A DNA stretch of 59,473 bases from Virgibacillus salexigens (lineage in GTDB: Bacteria; Bacillota; Bacilli; Bacillales; Amphibacillaceae). The notes under the pieces are model-generated. The model was not told the DNA's origin, did not search any database, and saw only the letters and a program-made list of their open reading frames with translations. Below, in pieces: positions 1 to 8,946 of this stretch; within the stretch, counting starts at the first letter, position 1; every line of letters starts with the position of its first letter. The translations under genes and the position numbers were made by a program. The DNA lies in assembly GCF_014905415.1 (NCBI RefSeq), contig NZ_BNEO01000010.1, forward strand, positions 1 through 59,473. Direction: 5' to 3'.

Positions 1-19
1 TGTCCTTATTTTTAAGGAA

Positions 20-137
20 TGTCTGGTAGCAATAGCGGAGAGGTCACACCTGTTCCCATGCCGAACACAGTAGTTAAGCTCTCCAGCGCCGATGGTAGTT
101 GGGGCTTTGCCCCTGCAAGAGTAGGACGCCGCCAGGC
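20..137 (+). rRNA. rrf: 5S ribosomal RNA
   Basis: The sequence matches the Bacillus 5S rRNA pattern from end to end. The 5' end TGTCTGGTRGC pairs with the 3' end GCCGCCAGGC, and the conserved block CCCATGCCGAACAC lies in the middle. It is the last rRNA of an operon whose 16S and 23S genes lie to the left of the window. Two tRNA genes follow closely, a common arrangement in Bacillaceae rrn operons. The ends are set from the terminal helix and may be off by one or two bases. Confidence 0.96.
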
Positions 138-155
138 ATATTATATTTATCATAT

Positions 156-232
<77 letters not shown>

Positions 233-278
233 ATTAATTCAACTGAATCTGGAGATAAGAAAGGTTGAATATTATAAT

Positions 279-355
279 GGTCCGGTAGTTCAGTTGGTTA
301 GAATGCCTGCCTGTCACGCAGGAGGTCGCGGGTTCGAGTCCCGTCCGGACCGCCA
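279..355 (+). tRNA. tRNA-Asp (anticodon GTC)
   Basis: A 77-nt cloverleaf with encoded CCA. The acceptor stem GGTCCGG pairs with CCGGACC, the anticodon loop CTGTCAC carries GTC (aspartate), and the T arm GGTTCGAGTCC is canonical. It is the last gene of the rRNA/tRNA transcript and is followed 18 bases later by a strong terminator. Confidence 0.95.
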
Positions 356-373
356 CTAATATAGACTTATTAT

Positions 374-404
374 ACACAGGATTTCGTGAAATCGTGTGTT
401 TTTT
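374..404 (+). terminator. Rho-independent terminator of the rrn/tRNA operon
   Basis: A hairpin with arms ACACA-G-GATTT and AAATC-G-TGTGT (one G-G mismatch, 4-nt loop) runs straight into six T residues. It closes the 5S-tRNA transcript before the thiL promoter. Confidence 0.8.
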
Positions 405-511
405 ATATGCTTGAAAAGTGCATTTCGATTTATATGTCATGTTATACTCCCTCTCTTTTCAACTTGAATTCTTTCTCAACTACTATTTCCTTTTTCAATT
501 TCCAACTTTTT

Positions 512-539
512 TTGCTATCATTGTTATAGTTAGTATAGA
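512..539 (+). promoter_or_regulatory. Likely SigA promoter of the thiL-tsaEBD operon
   Basis: TTGCTA at 512-517 and TATAGA at 534-539 are separated by 16 bp and lie about 15 bp ahead of thiL. The preceding 100 bases (405-511) are T-rich and show no gene. Confidence 0.5.
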
Positions 540-554
540 AACTGGTGAAAAGTG

Positions 555-1520
555 ATGGATGAATTTTCTTTTATTAAATCAATTAAACAGCAATTTTATA
601 GACAATCGACCTTAGTTAAAGGAATAGGTGATGATGCAGCAGTCTTTCGACAACCTTTTTCCGATATTGTCACTTCGGTTGATACATTTGTAGAGAATAT
701 ACACTTTCGAAAAGATACAATGAAACCATTTCATGTTGGCTACCGAGCATTAACTGCTAATATAAGTGATATTGCTGCTATGGGGGCAACGCCAGCCTTT
801 TATTTAGTATCAATTGTCATTCCAACAACATGGTGTGATGCAGAAATTGATGACGTTTTTAGAGGAATGCATACCCTAGCGTCTAACTACAAAATGGATC
901 TTATTGGAGGAGACACTGTTTCAGGAAGTGAGTTAACAATCTCCATTACAGTTATTGGTTACGCGAGGAAGGGTTCTATTTGTTATCGGCACAATGCTAG
1001 GGATGGAGACATTGTGTTTGCTACTGGTACATTGGGTGACTCACAAGCAGGCTATTATATATTAACAAATCCTGGCGATTATATGGATGCTGATTATTAT
1101 ATTAGGAGCCATCAGATGCCTGAGCCTCAAGTGAATTTTGCTTCCTATTTCCATCATTTTAGCAGAGTTGCTATCAATGATATTAGTGATGGAATTGGTA
1201 ATGAAGCTGCTGAAATTTGCGCTGAATCAAACGTTAGCATGATTTTGGAGGATGAACAAATTCCAATATCGGATAACTATCATCAATTCTTACCGGAATT
1301 GCAATATAAATGGAAGTATTTTGGTGGGGAAGATTTTCAACTGTTAGGCACGATTTCTGCGAACGATTGGCCAAAATTAAAAAAAGTAGCAGATTCTATA
1401 CATATAAGACTGACAAGGATTGGCAGAGTCTTCACAGAAGACAACCAACATAATGTATATCTAAAAAAGAACGGCAGAAAATACCTTTTACCTAAGAAAG
1501 GATATACACATTTAAAGTAG
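555..1520 (+). CDS. thiL: Thiamine-monophosphate kinase ThiL
   Basis: ThiL phosphorylates thiamine monophosphate with ATP to give thiamine diphosphate, the active cofactor, in the cytoplasm. The 321-residue length is normal for the family. The N-terminal ATP/Mg motif GIGDDAAV (residues 23-30), the SVDTFVENIHF strand and the NISDIAAMGA segment are typical of the PurM/ThiL fold. A GTG codon lies directly before the chosen ATG and could also be used (start 552). It leads the operon thiL-tsaE-tsaB-rimI-tsaD, the conserved Bacillus order. The first base of tsaE follows within 12 bp. Confidence 0.95.
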   Translation: MDEFSFIKSIKQQFYRQSTLVKGIGDDAAVFRQPFSDIVTSVDTFVENIHFRKDTMKPFHVGYRALTANISDIAAMGATPAFYLVSIVIPTTWCDAEIDDVFRGMHTLASNYKMDLIGGDTVSGSELTISITVIGYARKGSICYRHNARDGDIVFATGTLGDSQAGYYILTNPGDYMDADYYIRSHQMPEPQVNFASYFHHFSRVAINDISDGIGNEAAEICAESNVSMILEDEQIPISDNYHQFLPELQYKWKYFGGEDFQLLGTISANDWPKLKKVADSIHIRLTRIGRVFTEDNQHNVYLKKNGRKYLLPKKGYTHLK

Positions 1521-1531
1521 TGGGTGACAAC

Positions 1532-1990
1532 ATGGATTCTTATAAAATGACAACAACAACTGAAGAGGAAACGATGCATCTAGCTCAAAAATTGGCGATT
1601 TTATTAAAACCAGGGGATGTGGTAACCCTTGAAGGGGATCTAGGTGCTGGTAAAACAACATTTACGAAGGGGATAGCTACTGGACTTGGTGTGAAACGCA
1701 ACGTAACTAGTCCTACATTTACAATCATAAAAGAATATGAAGGTGAACTACCTTTATACCATATGGATGTATACCGTTTAGAGAATTCCGATGAAGATAT
1801 AGGGTTTGATGAGTATTTTAATGGGGAAGGGATTTCGATTGTAGAATGGCCTCAGTTCATAATGGATTTTTTGCCAGAAGAAAGGCTCGATATCCATATT
1901 TCCTATGTTAATGATCAATCTCGACAAATTCAGCTGCAAGCTAGGGGTTCACACTTTGAATGGGTACTAGATGAATTACAAAGTAATTAA
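1532..1990 (+). CDS. tsaE: tRNA t6A synthesis ATPase TsaE
   Basis: TsaE is the ATPase partner of TsaB and TsaD in threonylcarbamoyl-adenosine (t6A) formation at position 37 of ANN-decoding tRNAs. The Walker A motif GDLGAGKTT is at residues 35-43, followed by the family motif SPTFTI and a downstream VEWP segment. The length of 152 aa is typical. The start ATG at 1532 has a GGGTG ribosome site five bases upstream. An in-frame GTG at 1520 overlaps the thiL stop and is a less likely start. It is cotranscribed with tsaB, rimI and tsaD. Confidence 0.95.
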   Translation: MDSYKMTTTTEEETMHLAQKLAILLKPGDVVTLEGDLGAGKTTFTKGIATGLGVKRNVTSPTFTIIKEYEGELPLYHMDVYRLENSDEDIGFDEYFNGEGISIVEWPQFIMDFLPEERLDIHISYVNDQSRQIQLQARGSHFEWVLDELQSN

Positions 1991-2013
1991 AATCAAGACG
2001 AGGAGCTATATAG

Positions 2014-2718
2014 ATGAACATACTTGCCATCGATACATCGAATCAAGTATTGGGTGTTGCAATTCAACAACAAGGACATATTACTGGAGAGATAGTTACC
2101 AATGTGTCTAAAAATCATTCTGTCCGATTGATGCCAGCCATAGAAAAACTAATGAAGGAAGTATCTTTAAAACCGGAAGCCCTCGATCAAATCATTGTTG
2201 CAAAGGGACCTGGGTCTTATACAGGTGTTCGTATTGGACTGTCAACCGCTAAGTCAATGGCATGGGCGTTGAATATACCTATCATTGGTATATCTAGTTT
2301 AGAGGTCCTTGCATATCAAGGACGATTTTTTAATGGTCTTATTTGTCCTTTTTTTGATGCAAGGCGTGGATTGGTTTATTCTAGTTGTTTTAAGTGGGAA
2401 GATAATAACATGGTTATGATAGAGCCAGAGGCAAATATGTTAATGGATGAATTTCTCGACAAATTGAAATCATATCAGCATCCTGTTCTTTTCTTAAGTC
2501 CAGATATTTCTGTGCATCAAGAACGTATACAAGAAAAATTAGGTAACCTTGCAGTTATTCCCGATGCAACTTTTCAGCTCCCAAGAGCGTCTCATTTAAT
2601 AATGGCGGCTAAAGAGAGAAGCGTAGATGAAACGCATACGTTAACACCAAATTACCTAAGACTTGCAGAAGCAGAGGCAAAGTGGTTAGAACATCAAAAA
2701 AGGGTCAATAACGAATGA
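2014..2718 (+). CDS. tsaB: tRNA t6A synthesis scaffold TsaB
   Basis: TsaB is an inactive paralogue of TsaD that dimerises with it to form the t6A-modifying complex. The ASKHA-fold N-terminus MNILAIDTSN and the motif GPGSYTGVRIGLSTAKS are diagnostic. The 234-aa length is normal. The start follows GACGAGGAGC. The stop overlaps the rimI start by 4 bp, which indicates translational coupling within the operon. Confidence 0.95.
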   Translation: MNILAIDTSNQVLGVAIQQQGHITGEIVTNVSKNHSVRLMPAIEKLMKEVSLKPEALDQIIVAKGPGSYTGVRIGLSTAKSMAWALNIPIIGISSLEVLAYQGRFFNGLICPFFDARRGLVYSSCFKWEDNNMVMIEPEANMLMDEFLDKLKSYQHPVLFLSPDISVHQERIQEKLGNLAVIPDATFQLPRASHLIMAAKERSVDETHTLTPNYLRLAEAEAKWLEHQKRVNNE

Positions 2719-3164
2719 TTGAGCCAGTTATAAGAAGAATGGAGATAATGGATATCGATGCTGTAATCGAAGTAGAACGGACTTCATTTTCTACTTCTTG
2801 GACAAAGGATATCTTTTATCAAGAAATATCGGATAATCCTTATGCTCATTACTTTGTCATGGAGTTGGATAAGAAAATTATTGGCTATATTGGTACATGG
2901 ATTGTGTTAGACGATGCTCAGATTACGAATTTAGCTATCCAACCTATTTATCGAGGTAAGAGTCTTGGTGAAAAGCTATTCCACTATACGATGCAATATG
3001 CCATAATAAGAGGGGTCAGCCGATTGTCATTGGAAGTACGAGAATCAAACACGATTGCACAGAATTTATATCAAAAGTTTGGCCTTGTCCCTGGCGGGCT
3101 ACGAAAGAATTATTATACAGATAATCAAGAAGACGCAATTGTTATGTGGGTGAATCTATCATGA
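2715..3164 (+). CDS. rimI: Ribosomal protein S18 alanine N-acetyltransferase RimI
   Basis: A GNAT-fold acetyltransferase of 149 aa. RimI acetylates the N-terminal alanine of ribosomal protein S18. The acetyl-CoA binding region is around [18 protein letters not shown], and the C-terminal half has [19 protein letters not shown], characteristic of RimI. It sits between tsaB and tsaD as in Bacillus subtilis and overlaps both neighbours by 4 bp (ATGA junctions). A different GNAT substrate cannot be excluded, but the gene order supports RimI. Confidence 0.9.
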   Translation: MIEPVIRRMEIMDIDAVIEVERTSFSTSWTKDIFYQEISDNPYAHYFVMELDKKIIGYIGTWIVLDDAQITNLAIQPIYRGKSLGEKLFHYTMQYAIIRGVSRLSLEVRESNTIAQNLYQKFGLVPGGLRKNYYTDNQEDAIVMWVNLS

Positions 3165-4171
3165 AAAAAGATACAATTATATTAGGAATAGAAACGAGTT
3201 GTGATGAAACAGCAGTAGCCGTTGTGAGAAATGGAAGAGAAATTCTCGCAAATGTCGTTTCATCTCAAATTGAAAGTCATAAACGGTTTGGCGGAGTCGT
3301 ACCTGAGATAGCATCTCGCCATCATGTAGAGCAAATCACGTACGTATTAGAAGAAGCCTTCAATCAAAGTAATACAACCTGGGAAAAGATTGATGGAATA
3401 GCTGTAACGGAAGGACCGGGTCTTGTAGGTGCATTATTAGTTGGTGTAAATGCTGCAAAAGCATTAGCATTTGCAAAGCAAAAACCACTGGTCGGTGTAC
3501 ATCATATAGCAGGGCATATATATGCAAATCGCTTAGAGAAGGAATTTGAGTTTCCATTGCTAGCTTTAATTGTTTCCGGTGGCCATACGGAATTAGTTCT
3601 AATGCAGGAACATGGAGAATATGAATTAATTGGTGAAACGAGAGATGATGCAGCTGGAGAGGCTTATGATAAAGTTGCCCGCATGTTGAACCTGCCATAT
3701 CCCGGTGGTCCACAAATCGATCGTTTAGCTGAATTGGGTCAAGAGACAATTACCTTTCCTCGCGCTTGGCTAGAGCAAGATAGCTATGACTTTAGCTTTA
3801 GTGGATTAAAGTCATCGGTGATTAATACCATTCACAATGCCAAGCAAAGAGGAGAGGAATTGAAAAAAGAAGATATCGCAGCAAGCTTTCAAGCGAGCGT
3901 TATTGATGTTCTAACGACGAAAACAGTACGTGCTGCAAAAGATTTTAATGTAAAACAGGTAATTGTAGCTGGCGGTGTGGCAGCTAATAAAGGGTTAAGG
4001 AATGCATTAGAAACAAGCTTTGCAGAATTAAATATTCCTTTACTTATTCCGCCATTCAAATTATGTACAGATAATGCGGCCATGATTGCTGCTGCAGGAA
4101 CGATTGCGTTTGAACAAGGAAAACGCTCAGAGCTATCTTTAAATGCCCGAGCGTCGTTACCATTGAAATAA
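3161..4171 (+). CDS. tsaD: tRNA threonylcarbamoyladenosine transferase TsaD (Gcp)
   Basis: TsaD transfers the threonylcarbamoyl group from threonylcarbamoyl-AMP to A37 of tRNA; it is an iron- or zinc-dependent ASKHA protein. The metal-ligand histidines are in the [10 protein letters not shown] segment, and [22 protein letters not shown] and FSFSGLKS are all present. With the ATG at 3161 the protein has 336 aa, the usual size. This ATG overlaps the rimI stop. The gene is followed by a dense DnaA-box cluster instead of an obvious terminator. Confidence 0.96.
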   Translation: MKKDTIILGIETSCDETAVAVVRNGREILANVVSSQIESHKRFGGVVPEIASRHHVEQITYVLEEAFNQSNTTWEKIDGIAVTEGPGLVGALLVGVNAAKALAFAKQKPLVGVHHIAGHIYANRLEKEFEFPLLALIVSGGHTELVLMQEHGEYELIGETRDDAAGEAYDKVARMLNLPYPGGPQIDRLAELGQETITFPRAWLEQDSYDFSFSGLKSSVINTIHNAKQRGEELKKEDIAASFQASVIDVLTTKTVRAAKDFNVKQVIVAGGVAANKGLRNALETSFAELNIPLLIPPFKLCTDNAAMIAAAGTIAFEQGKRSELSLNARASLPLK

Positions 4172-4177
4172 TCGCAA

Positions 4178-4347
4178 TAATCCACAGTTATTCACAGGTA
4201 TGTGTATAAGTTTAATAAAAGCTGAAGTGGAAGGATCTTTATTGTGTATGGAAAATGTGCATAACTCAAAGAGTGTTTGTGGATATTGTGTATAACTTTG
4301 TGAAAAAGCGTGAATACACATAAAAATATATTTTCTAATGTGGATAA
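4178..4347. promoter_or_regulatory. DnaA-box cluster downstream of tsaD (gcp)
   Basis: The 209-bp gap between tsaD and the next gene holds one perfect DnaA box (TGTGGATAA at 4339-4347) and six boxes with a single mismatch to TTATCCACA. These lie at 4178, 4188 (TTATTCACA), 4201 (TGTGTATAA), 4256 (TGTGCATAA), 4278 (TGTGGATAT) and 4287 (TGTGTATAA). Three further perfect boxes lie at 4766, 5479 and 5564, in and just after the next gene. B. subtilis has a known DnaA-binding cluster at gcp, one of the datA-like clusters that modulate replication initiation. The position here matches it. Confidence 0.8.
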
Positions 4348-4386
4348 ATTGTTGATATAGTAATTTAGAAATTTGGTGAAATGGAA

Positions 4387-5559
4387 ATGTCTAAAAAGCA
4401 ATCCTTTTATATACAGAACGATTTAATTATGCTATTTATTATGTTTGTTTGTGTGAGTTTGCTATCCATTTATAATGCGCAGCAGTTAGATCAATATGGC
4501 TCGAACTTTGTGCTTCAACAGATTTTATGGTTTACCATTGGGGTAGGAATTGTGGCCGCTATTCAATACTTAGATATTGATCAAATACAGCGGGCAAGTG
4601 TCCTTATTTACGGATTTGGTGTATTTGTCCTCGCCGTACTATTGATTAGTCCCGAGGCAATAGCCAAGCCTGTAAATGGAGCGAAAAGCTGGTTCCAGCT
4701 TTTTGGAGTATCCTTGCAACCTGCTGAATTTACAAAGATAACAACTATTATTTATATGGCAGCAGTTATCCACAGACATAAGCAAAAGTTTGAAAAGCCA
4801 ACAGTGAAGTCAGATATTCTCATGTTATTAAAAATTCTCGCAGTAGTTGCTGTTCCCGTATTATTAATTATGCAGCAGCCTGACTTCGGTACAGCAATGG
4901 TCTATCTATTTATAACGGGTATGATTATTATTTTATCCGGAATTGATTGGAAAATTATTACGACCTTAATAGTCAGCATTACAGCGTTTATAGGTGCTGT
5001 ATTGGGATTTATTGTTCAATTCCCTGAATTAGCTAAAACCGTTGTTGGGGAAGATCAAGCCTATCAAATTGATCGGATTATGACTTGGTTTGATCCTACA
5101 CAATCAACAAGTGATGCCAATTGGCACTTTAATCAAGCTTATATGGCTTTGGGATCTGGACAACTATTTGGCAAGGGGATTGGGACACCACAAGTTAATT
5201 TCCCAGAAGCGCAAACCGATTTTATCTTTTCGATTATAGGCGAAAGTTTTGGATTTGTAGGGAGTGCCTTTGTAATTTTCCTATACTTTATGCTTTTGTA
5301 TAAGTTAGTAATGATTGGTCTATCCATTTACAAACATTCTCCCTTTGCGGCGTATATTTGCTTTGGATACCTTAGTTTAATGCTTATTCATGTCTTTCAA
5401 AATATCGGCATGGCTCTAGGGATTATGCCTGTTACGGGTATTCCGTTGCTGTTGATAAGTTATGGGGGAAGTTCTGTGTTATCCACAATGCTAGGGTTTG
5501 GCGTCATATATCGGATAGCTGTGGAAAACTCCATTCAAAATGATTATTTATTCAAATAA
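4387..5559 (+). CDS. RodA/FtsW-family (SEDS) peptidoglycan glycosyltransferase
   Basis: An integral membrane SEDS protein of about 390 aa with roughly ten hydrophobic segments. SEDS proteins polymerise lipid II into glycan strands together with a class B penicillin-binding protein. Family hallmarks visible are KPVNGAKSWF, LQPAEFTK, QQPDFGTA, the long extracytoplasmic loop around NWHFNQAYMALGSGQLFGKG, and the C-terminal GIPLLLISYGGSS. It is closer in feel to RodA than to FtsW or SpoVE, but that assignment is not certain. Two ATG codons (4381, 4387) are possible; the second has better spacing from GGTG. The gene contains perfect DnaA boxes at 4766 and 5479 and lies in the tsaD-ydiF interval, where B. 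subtilis has no such gene. Confidence 0.85.
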   Translation: MSKKQSFYIQNDLIMLFIMFVCVSLLSIYNAQQLDQYGSNFVLQQILWFTIGVGIVAAIQYLDIDQIQRASVLIYGFGVFVLAVLLISPEAIAKPVNGAKSWFQLFGVSLQPAEFTKITTIIYMAAVIHRHKQKFEKPTVKSDILMLLKILAVVAVPVLLIMQQPDFGTAMVYLFITGMIIILSGIDWKIITTLIVSITAFIGAVLGFIVQFPELAKTVVGEDQAYQIDRIMTWFDPTQSTSDANWHFNQAYMALGSGQLFGKGIGTPQVNFPEAQTDFIFSIIGESFGFVGSAFVIFLYFMLLYKLVMIGLSIYKHSPFAAYICFGYLSLMLIHVFQNIGMALGIMPVTGIPLLLISYGGSSVLSTMLGFGVIYRIAVENSIQNDYLFK

Positions 5560-5572
5560 TTTCTGTGGATAA
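5479..5572. promoter_or_regulatory. Two further perfect DnaA boxes
   Basis: TTATCCACA at 5479-5487 lies inside the SEDS gene near its 3' end, and TGTGGATAA at 5564-5572 lies just after its stop. They flank the cluster on its right side, with another perfect box at 4766-4774 inside the gene. Perfect 9-mers at this density are not expected by chance. Confidence 0.65.
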
Positions 5573-5582
5573 CCAATAAATA

Positions 5583-5619
5583 AGCCACATGACATTCGAT
5601 GATGTCATGTGGCTATTTT
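5583..5619. terminator. Bidirectional terminator between convergent genes
   Basis: A perfect 13-bp stem (AGCCACATGACAT with ATGTCATGTGGCT, 6-nt loop) is followed by ATTTTTTA on the plus strand and preceded by a TTATTTATTGG stretch. It separates the SEDS gene from the convergent ABC-F gene. Confidence 0.85.
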
Positions 5620-7548
5620 TTATTCTTCTTGTAATGCTGCCCATTCTTCCATTAAATCTTCCATATGCTGTTTTTGTTTAGTTGCTTCCTTTGTTAATTC
5701 TAGTGATTTTTGATGATCTTGATAAACAGTAGGATCTGTCATTTTTTCCTCAAGCTTTTGAATTTCTGCTTCTAATCGTTCGATATTGCTTTCTAACTCG
5801 GTAATCCGCCGTTCTTTTTTTCTCTGTTCACGCTGTAATTGTTTTTCCTGTTGATAATTTCTCTTTTTTTCTTTGGTAGTGGATGGAGCTGAAGGCTGTT
5901 CACCTAGCTTTAATCGCTTTAGCTCAGCTTCCTCCTCTTTTTTTTCTAAATAATAATCATAATCACCCAAATAAATGGTCGTATTAGCTCGCTGCATTTC
6001 TACTACTTGATCGGCAATCTTATTGATAAAATAACGATCGTGCGAAACAAATAGGATGGTGCCTGGAAAGTTCATTAAAGCAGCTTCAAGTACTTCCTTA
6101 CTATCGATATCCAAATGGTTGGTCGGTTCATCTAAAATTAATAAATTCGCTTTCTGCATCATTAATTTTGATAAGGCTAATCGTGCTTTTTCGCCACCAC
6201 TTAACGTATTGACGGCTTTTAAGACATCATCACCAGAAAATAAAAAGTTACCTAGAACCGTTCGAATATCTTTTTCATTAATCGTCGGATAATCATCCCA
6301 TAATTCCATTAATACTGTTTTTGATGAGTTCAGATCAGCCTGTTCTTGATCATAATAGCCAATTTGAACATTTGTTCCAAGTTGAATACTTCCATTTGTA
6401 GCCTGCAGCTTTCCCAGTAAAATTTTTAAGAACGTCGTTTTCCCGACTCCATTTGGTCCAACTAAAGCAATGCTTTCTCCTCGGTTAATATGCAGATTAA
6501 GGTGCTGGAATAGGTTTTCATGGGTATCTTCATAATGAAAGGACAGATCATTTACTTTCAATACATCATTTCCACTTCGTTTCTGAATACCAAAAGAAAA
6601 AGCAGCTGATGCTTCATCACCAAGCGGTTGATCGAGCTTGTCCATCTTTTCTAATTGTTTTCTTCTGCTTTGGGCTCGTTTGGTTGTCGATGCACGAGCA
6701 ATATTCTTCTGAATGAAGTCTTCCATTTTCTTAATTTCCGACTGCTGTTTTTCGTATTCTTTCCATTCTTTTTCATAATTGGCAGCTTTTTGCTCAAGGA
6801 ATTTACTATACGTTCCATGATATTTTTTCGTATTATGCCGTGCTATTTCATAAACGACTGATACGGTTTTATCGAGAAAATAGCGATCATGTGACACAAT
6901 GACTACTGCTCCTGGATAATTTAACAGATAATTTTCTAACCAGTTTAATGTACCAATATCCAAGTGGTTTGTTGGTTCATCTAAAATGAGTAATTGCGGT
7001 TTCTTTAGTAAAAGTTTTCCTAATGATAGTCGTGTCTTTTGACCGCCACTTAATGTTTGGATTGGTGTTTGGTAATCAAAGTCTTGAAAATCAAGTCCGG
7101 TTAGTACTGATTTTATTTCGGCTTCATAGGTGTAGCCGCCATTTTGTTGAAAGGCATGCTGTAGTTTATCGTAATTCGTAAGTAATTTTTGGTAATCCGC
7201 TTCGGAATGTTCATGGGCTTTTTCCATTTGCTTTTCGAGTAAACGAAGCTCTTCTTCTTGATTACGTAGATGAACAAAAACTTCCAGCATTTCCTCCCAA
7301 ATGGTTTTAGTTGACTCCAGTACGGTATGCTGTGATAAATAACCAAGGGTTAAATCTTTTGGTTTAAACAATTCACCTTCATCATAAGTAAGTTCACCAG
7401 CCATTATTTTTAATAACGTTGATTTACCTGAACCATTTCTGCCAACAATTGCTATACGATCATTTTCTTTTACTTCTAATTTAATATTGGATAGAATTTC
7501 ATCAGCACCAAACGCCTTTGAAAGTCCATTTATTTGCATTAGTATCAT
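5620..7548 (-). CDS. ABC-F family ATPase (YdiF-like)
   Basis: A soluble protein of 642 aa with two ABC ATPase domains and no membrane segments, the ABC-F layout. ABC-F proteins bind the ribosomal E site and rescue or regulate stalled translation. Walker A motifs are GRNGSGKST and GPNGVGKTT; signature motifs are LSGGQKTRL and LSGGEKARL; Walker B segments are LLILDEPTNHLDI (twice). A charged linker and a lysine/glutamate-rich C-terminal coiled coil follow. The ATG at 7548 is preceded by GAGGTG at ideal spacing; a longer in-frame reading upstream has no such site. The length equals B. subtilis YdiF, which is also between tsaD and rex. Confidence 0.92.
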   Translation of the reverse strand: MILMQINGLSKAFGADEILSNIKLEVKENDRIAIVGRNGSGKSTLLKIMAGELTYDEGELFKPKDLTLGYLSQHTVLESTKTIWEEMLEVFVHLRNQEEELRLLEKQMEKAHEHSEADYQKLLTNYDKLQHAFQQNGGYTYEAEIKSVLTGLDFQDFDYQTPIQTLSGGQKTRLSLGKLLLKKPQLLILDEPTNHLDIGTLNWLENYLLNYPGAVVIVSHDRYFLDKTVSVVYEIARHNTKKYHGTYSKFLEQKAANYEKEWKEYEKQQSEIKKMEDFIQKNIARASTTKRAQSRRKQLEKMDKLDQPLGDEASAAFSFGIQKRSGNDVLKVNDLSFHYEDTHENLFQHLNLHINRGESIALVGPNGVGKTTFLKILLGKLQATNGSIQLGTNVQIGYYDQEQADLNSSKTVLMELWDDYPTINEKDIRTVLGNFLFSGDDVLKAVNTLSGGEKARLALSKLMMQKANLLILDEPTNHLDIDSKEVLEAALMNFPGTILFVSHDRYFINKIADQVVEMQRANTTIYLGDYDYYLEKKEEEAELKRLKLGEQPSAPSTTKEKKRNYQQEKQLQREQRKKERRITELESNIERLEAEIQKLEEKMTDPTVYQDHQKSLELTKEATKQKQHMEDLMEEWAALQEE

Positions 7549-7604
7549 ACGTTTCACCTCATCTATACTAGTGTATCTTAATTGCGGGAAGCCAAGCAAT
7601 ATAA

Positions 7605-7622
7605 TTGTGAAATCGGTCACGA
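7605..7622. promoter_or_regulatory. Putative Rex operator
   Basis: TTGTGA-N6-TCACGA spans 18 bp and agrees with the Gram-positive Rex consensus TTGTGA-N6-TCACAA at all but one fixed position. It lies between the divergent ABC-F and rex genes, 57 bp from the ABC-F start and 174 bp from rex. Rex releases such sites when NADH is high. Autoregulation of rex, or redox control of the ABC-F gene, is an inference. Confidence 0.65.
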
Positions 7623-7795
7623 CTTATTTCCATTTTTCTGCTAAAATAGAGGTGGAGCTCAATAACTGTCACAATTTCTACAAGAACTATTTGCTGCGAT
7701 GTAACATGTAAGCGGTCAATAAAAGGGTGTCTACCATTAAGCGATGCATCTGGTAGAACAATGGGGATTATTATCGTAAGAAAGAAGGAATAGCA

Positions 7796-8443
7796 ATGGA
7801 TCATAATAAAATACCTCAAGCAACTGCGAAGCGGCTACCATTGTATTATCGATTTATTAATAACTTAAATCATCAAGGAAAAAAGCGAGTATCTTCAAAA
7901 GAATTGAGCGATGCTGTCAAAGTTGATTCAGCTACAATTCGAAGAGATTTTTCCTATTTTGGAGCACTAGGTAAAAAAGGATATGGCTATAATGTTGAAT
8001 ATTTACTTGGTTTTTTTCGTAAAACCCTAGATCAGGACGAAACAACAGATGTTGCTTTAATAGGGGTAGGTAATTTGGGTACAGCATTTTTACATTATAA
8101 TTTCATGAAAAATAATAATATCCTTATTAAAATGGCATTTGATAGTGATCCGGAAAAAGTAGGTACGACGATCGGCGATGTTCCTGTTTATCATATTGCA
8201 GATTTAGAAAAAAAATTAGATGGTGTGAATGTTGCTATCTTGACGATACCTGCGAGTGAAGCGGACGGGATTACTGATAGACTTGTTGCAGAGGGAATTA
8301 CTGGGATTCTCAATTTTACGCCTGCTCGAATTACTGTTCCCGAGTATATTCGTGTACATCATATTGATCTTGCTGTTGAATTACAAGCGTTGGTATATTT
8401 TTTAAAGCATTATCCGCTAGAAGAGACGAAGCAGCTGGATTAA
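7796..8443 (+). CDS. rex: Redox-sensing transcriptional repressor Rex
   Basis: Rex is a dimeric repressor that reads the NADH/NAD+ ratio and controls fermentation and respiration genes. The N-terminal winged helix (residues about 10-75) contains [11 protein letters not shown] and [13 protein letters not shown]. The Rossmann domain has GVGNLGTAF. The C-terminal domain-swapped helix is present, and the 215-aa length is standard. A probable Rex operator lies upstream, and a strong terminator follows directly. The gene neighbourhood (ABC-F, ydiK, ydiL, groESL) is the conserved Bacillus context. Confidence 0.96.
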   Translation: MDHNKIPQATAKRLPLYYRFINNLNHQGKKRVSSKELSDAVKVDSATIRRDFSYFGALGKKGYGYNVEYLLGFFRKTLDQDETTDVALIGVGNLGTAFLHYNFMKNNNILIKMAFDSDPEKVGTTIGDVPVYHIADLEKKLDGVNVAILTIPASEADGITDRLVAEGITGILNFTPARITVPEYIRVHHIDLAVELQALVYFLKHYPLEETKQLD

Positions 8444-8475
8444 AAAAGAAGCCGAATAGGGTTTCTTTTTTCAGT
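8442..8475 (+). terminator. Terminator of rex
   Basis: An A6GAAGCC arm pairs with GGGTTTC followed by a run of T (12-bp stem with one G-T pair), beginning at the rex stop codon. Confidence 0.8.
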
Positions 8476-8611
8476 AAGTGGGGTATAGCATACAATAGAA
8501 GGTCTAGATAACTTGAACTGGCTAACTATGATGTACATAGATCGAAGCATCTCTTATGTTAAGGCATACTTACTTGATGGCATCGATAAAAGTTATAATG
8601 GAGGAATCACA

Positions 8612-8920
8612 GTGGTAAGAAAACGCAGTATTATTTTTTTACTTCTCATCGGTATGTTGATGATTACATTGGCTGTGGGTGGAAATGAAGAAATAAAAGG
8701 GCAAAAGGTCAATGCGCAGGAGGCAATGAGCTGGAATGAAATGGAAGATGGAAATCGGGAACAACTAAATATAATGAGTTATGATGTAACAGAATATATA
8801 AATACAATTGATAGCGAATCACCGGCATATGACACAACAAAAGATTTAATGGAACAGATGGAAGTTATTCATTTGGGTGATGATCCATCATCTGACCAAA
8901 AGAATAAAAAGAAGGAATAG
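8612..8920 (+). CDS. Small secreted or membrane-anchored protein, unknown function
   Basis: About 102 residues from the GTG at 8612, which has GGAGGA seven bases upstream. An in-frame reading could start at 8513 but lacks a ribosome site. Residues 1-24 form an export signal: VRKR, a hydrophobic stretch, and a small-residue end. The rest is hydrophilic and acidic with a KKKE tail. There are no cysteines and no recognisable domain. It sits between rex and ydiK and shares a perfect terminator with convergent ydiK. I do not recognise the family. Confidence 0.6.
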   Translation: MVRKRSIIFLLLIGMLMITLAVGGNEEIKGQKVNAQEAMSWNEMEDGNREQLNIMSYDVTEYINTIDSESPAYDTTKDLMEQMEVIHLGDDPSSDQKNKKKE

Positions 8921-8946
8921 CAGGCTAACTGCTATTCCTTCTTTTT
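8906..8946. terminator. Bidirectional terminator
   Basis: A perfect 18-bp stem (8906-8923 with 8929-8946, 5-nt loop GCTAA) has A5 on one side and T5 on the other, so it works in both directions. It overlaps the stop codons of the two convergent genes on either side. Confidence 0.9.

Noticed and set aside
234-440. Minus-strand frame across the tRNA-Asp gene
   Set aside because: It overlaps the tRNA and terminator; no ribosome site and no homology signal. Spurious.
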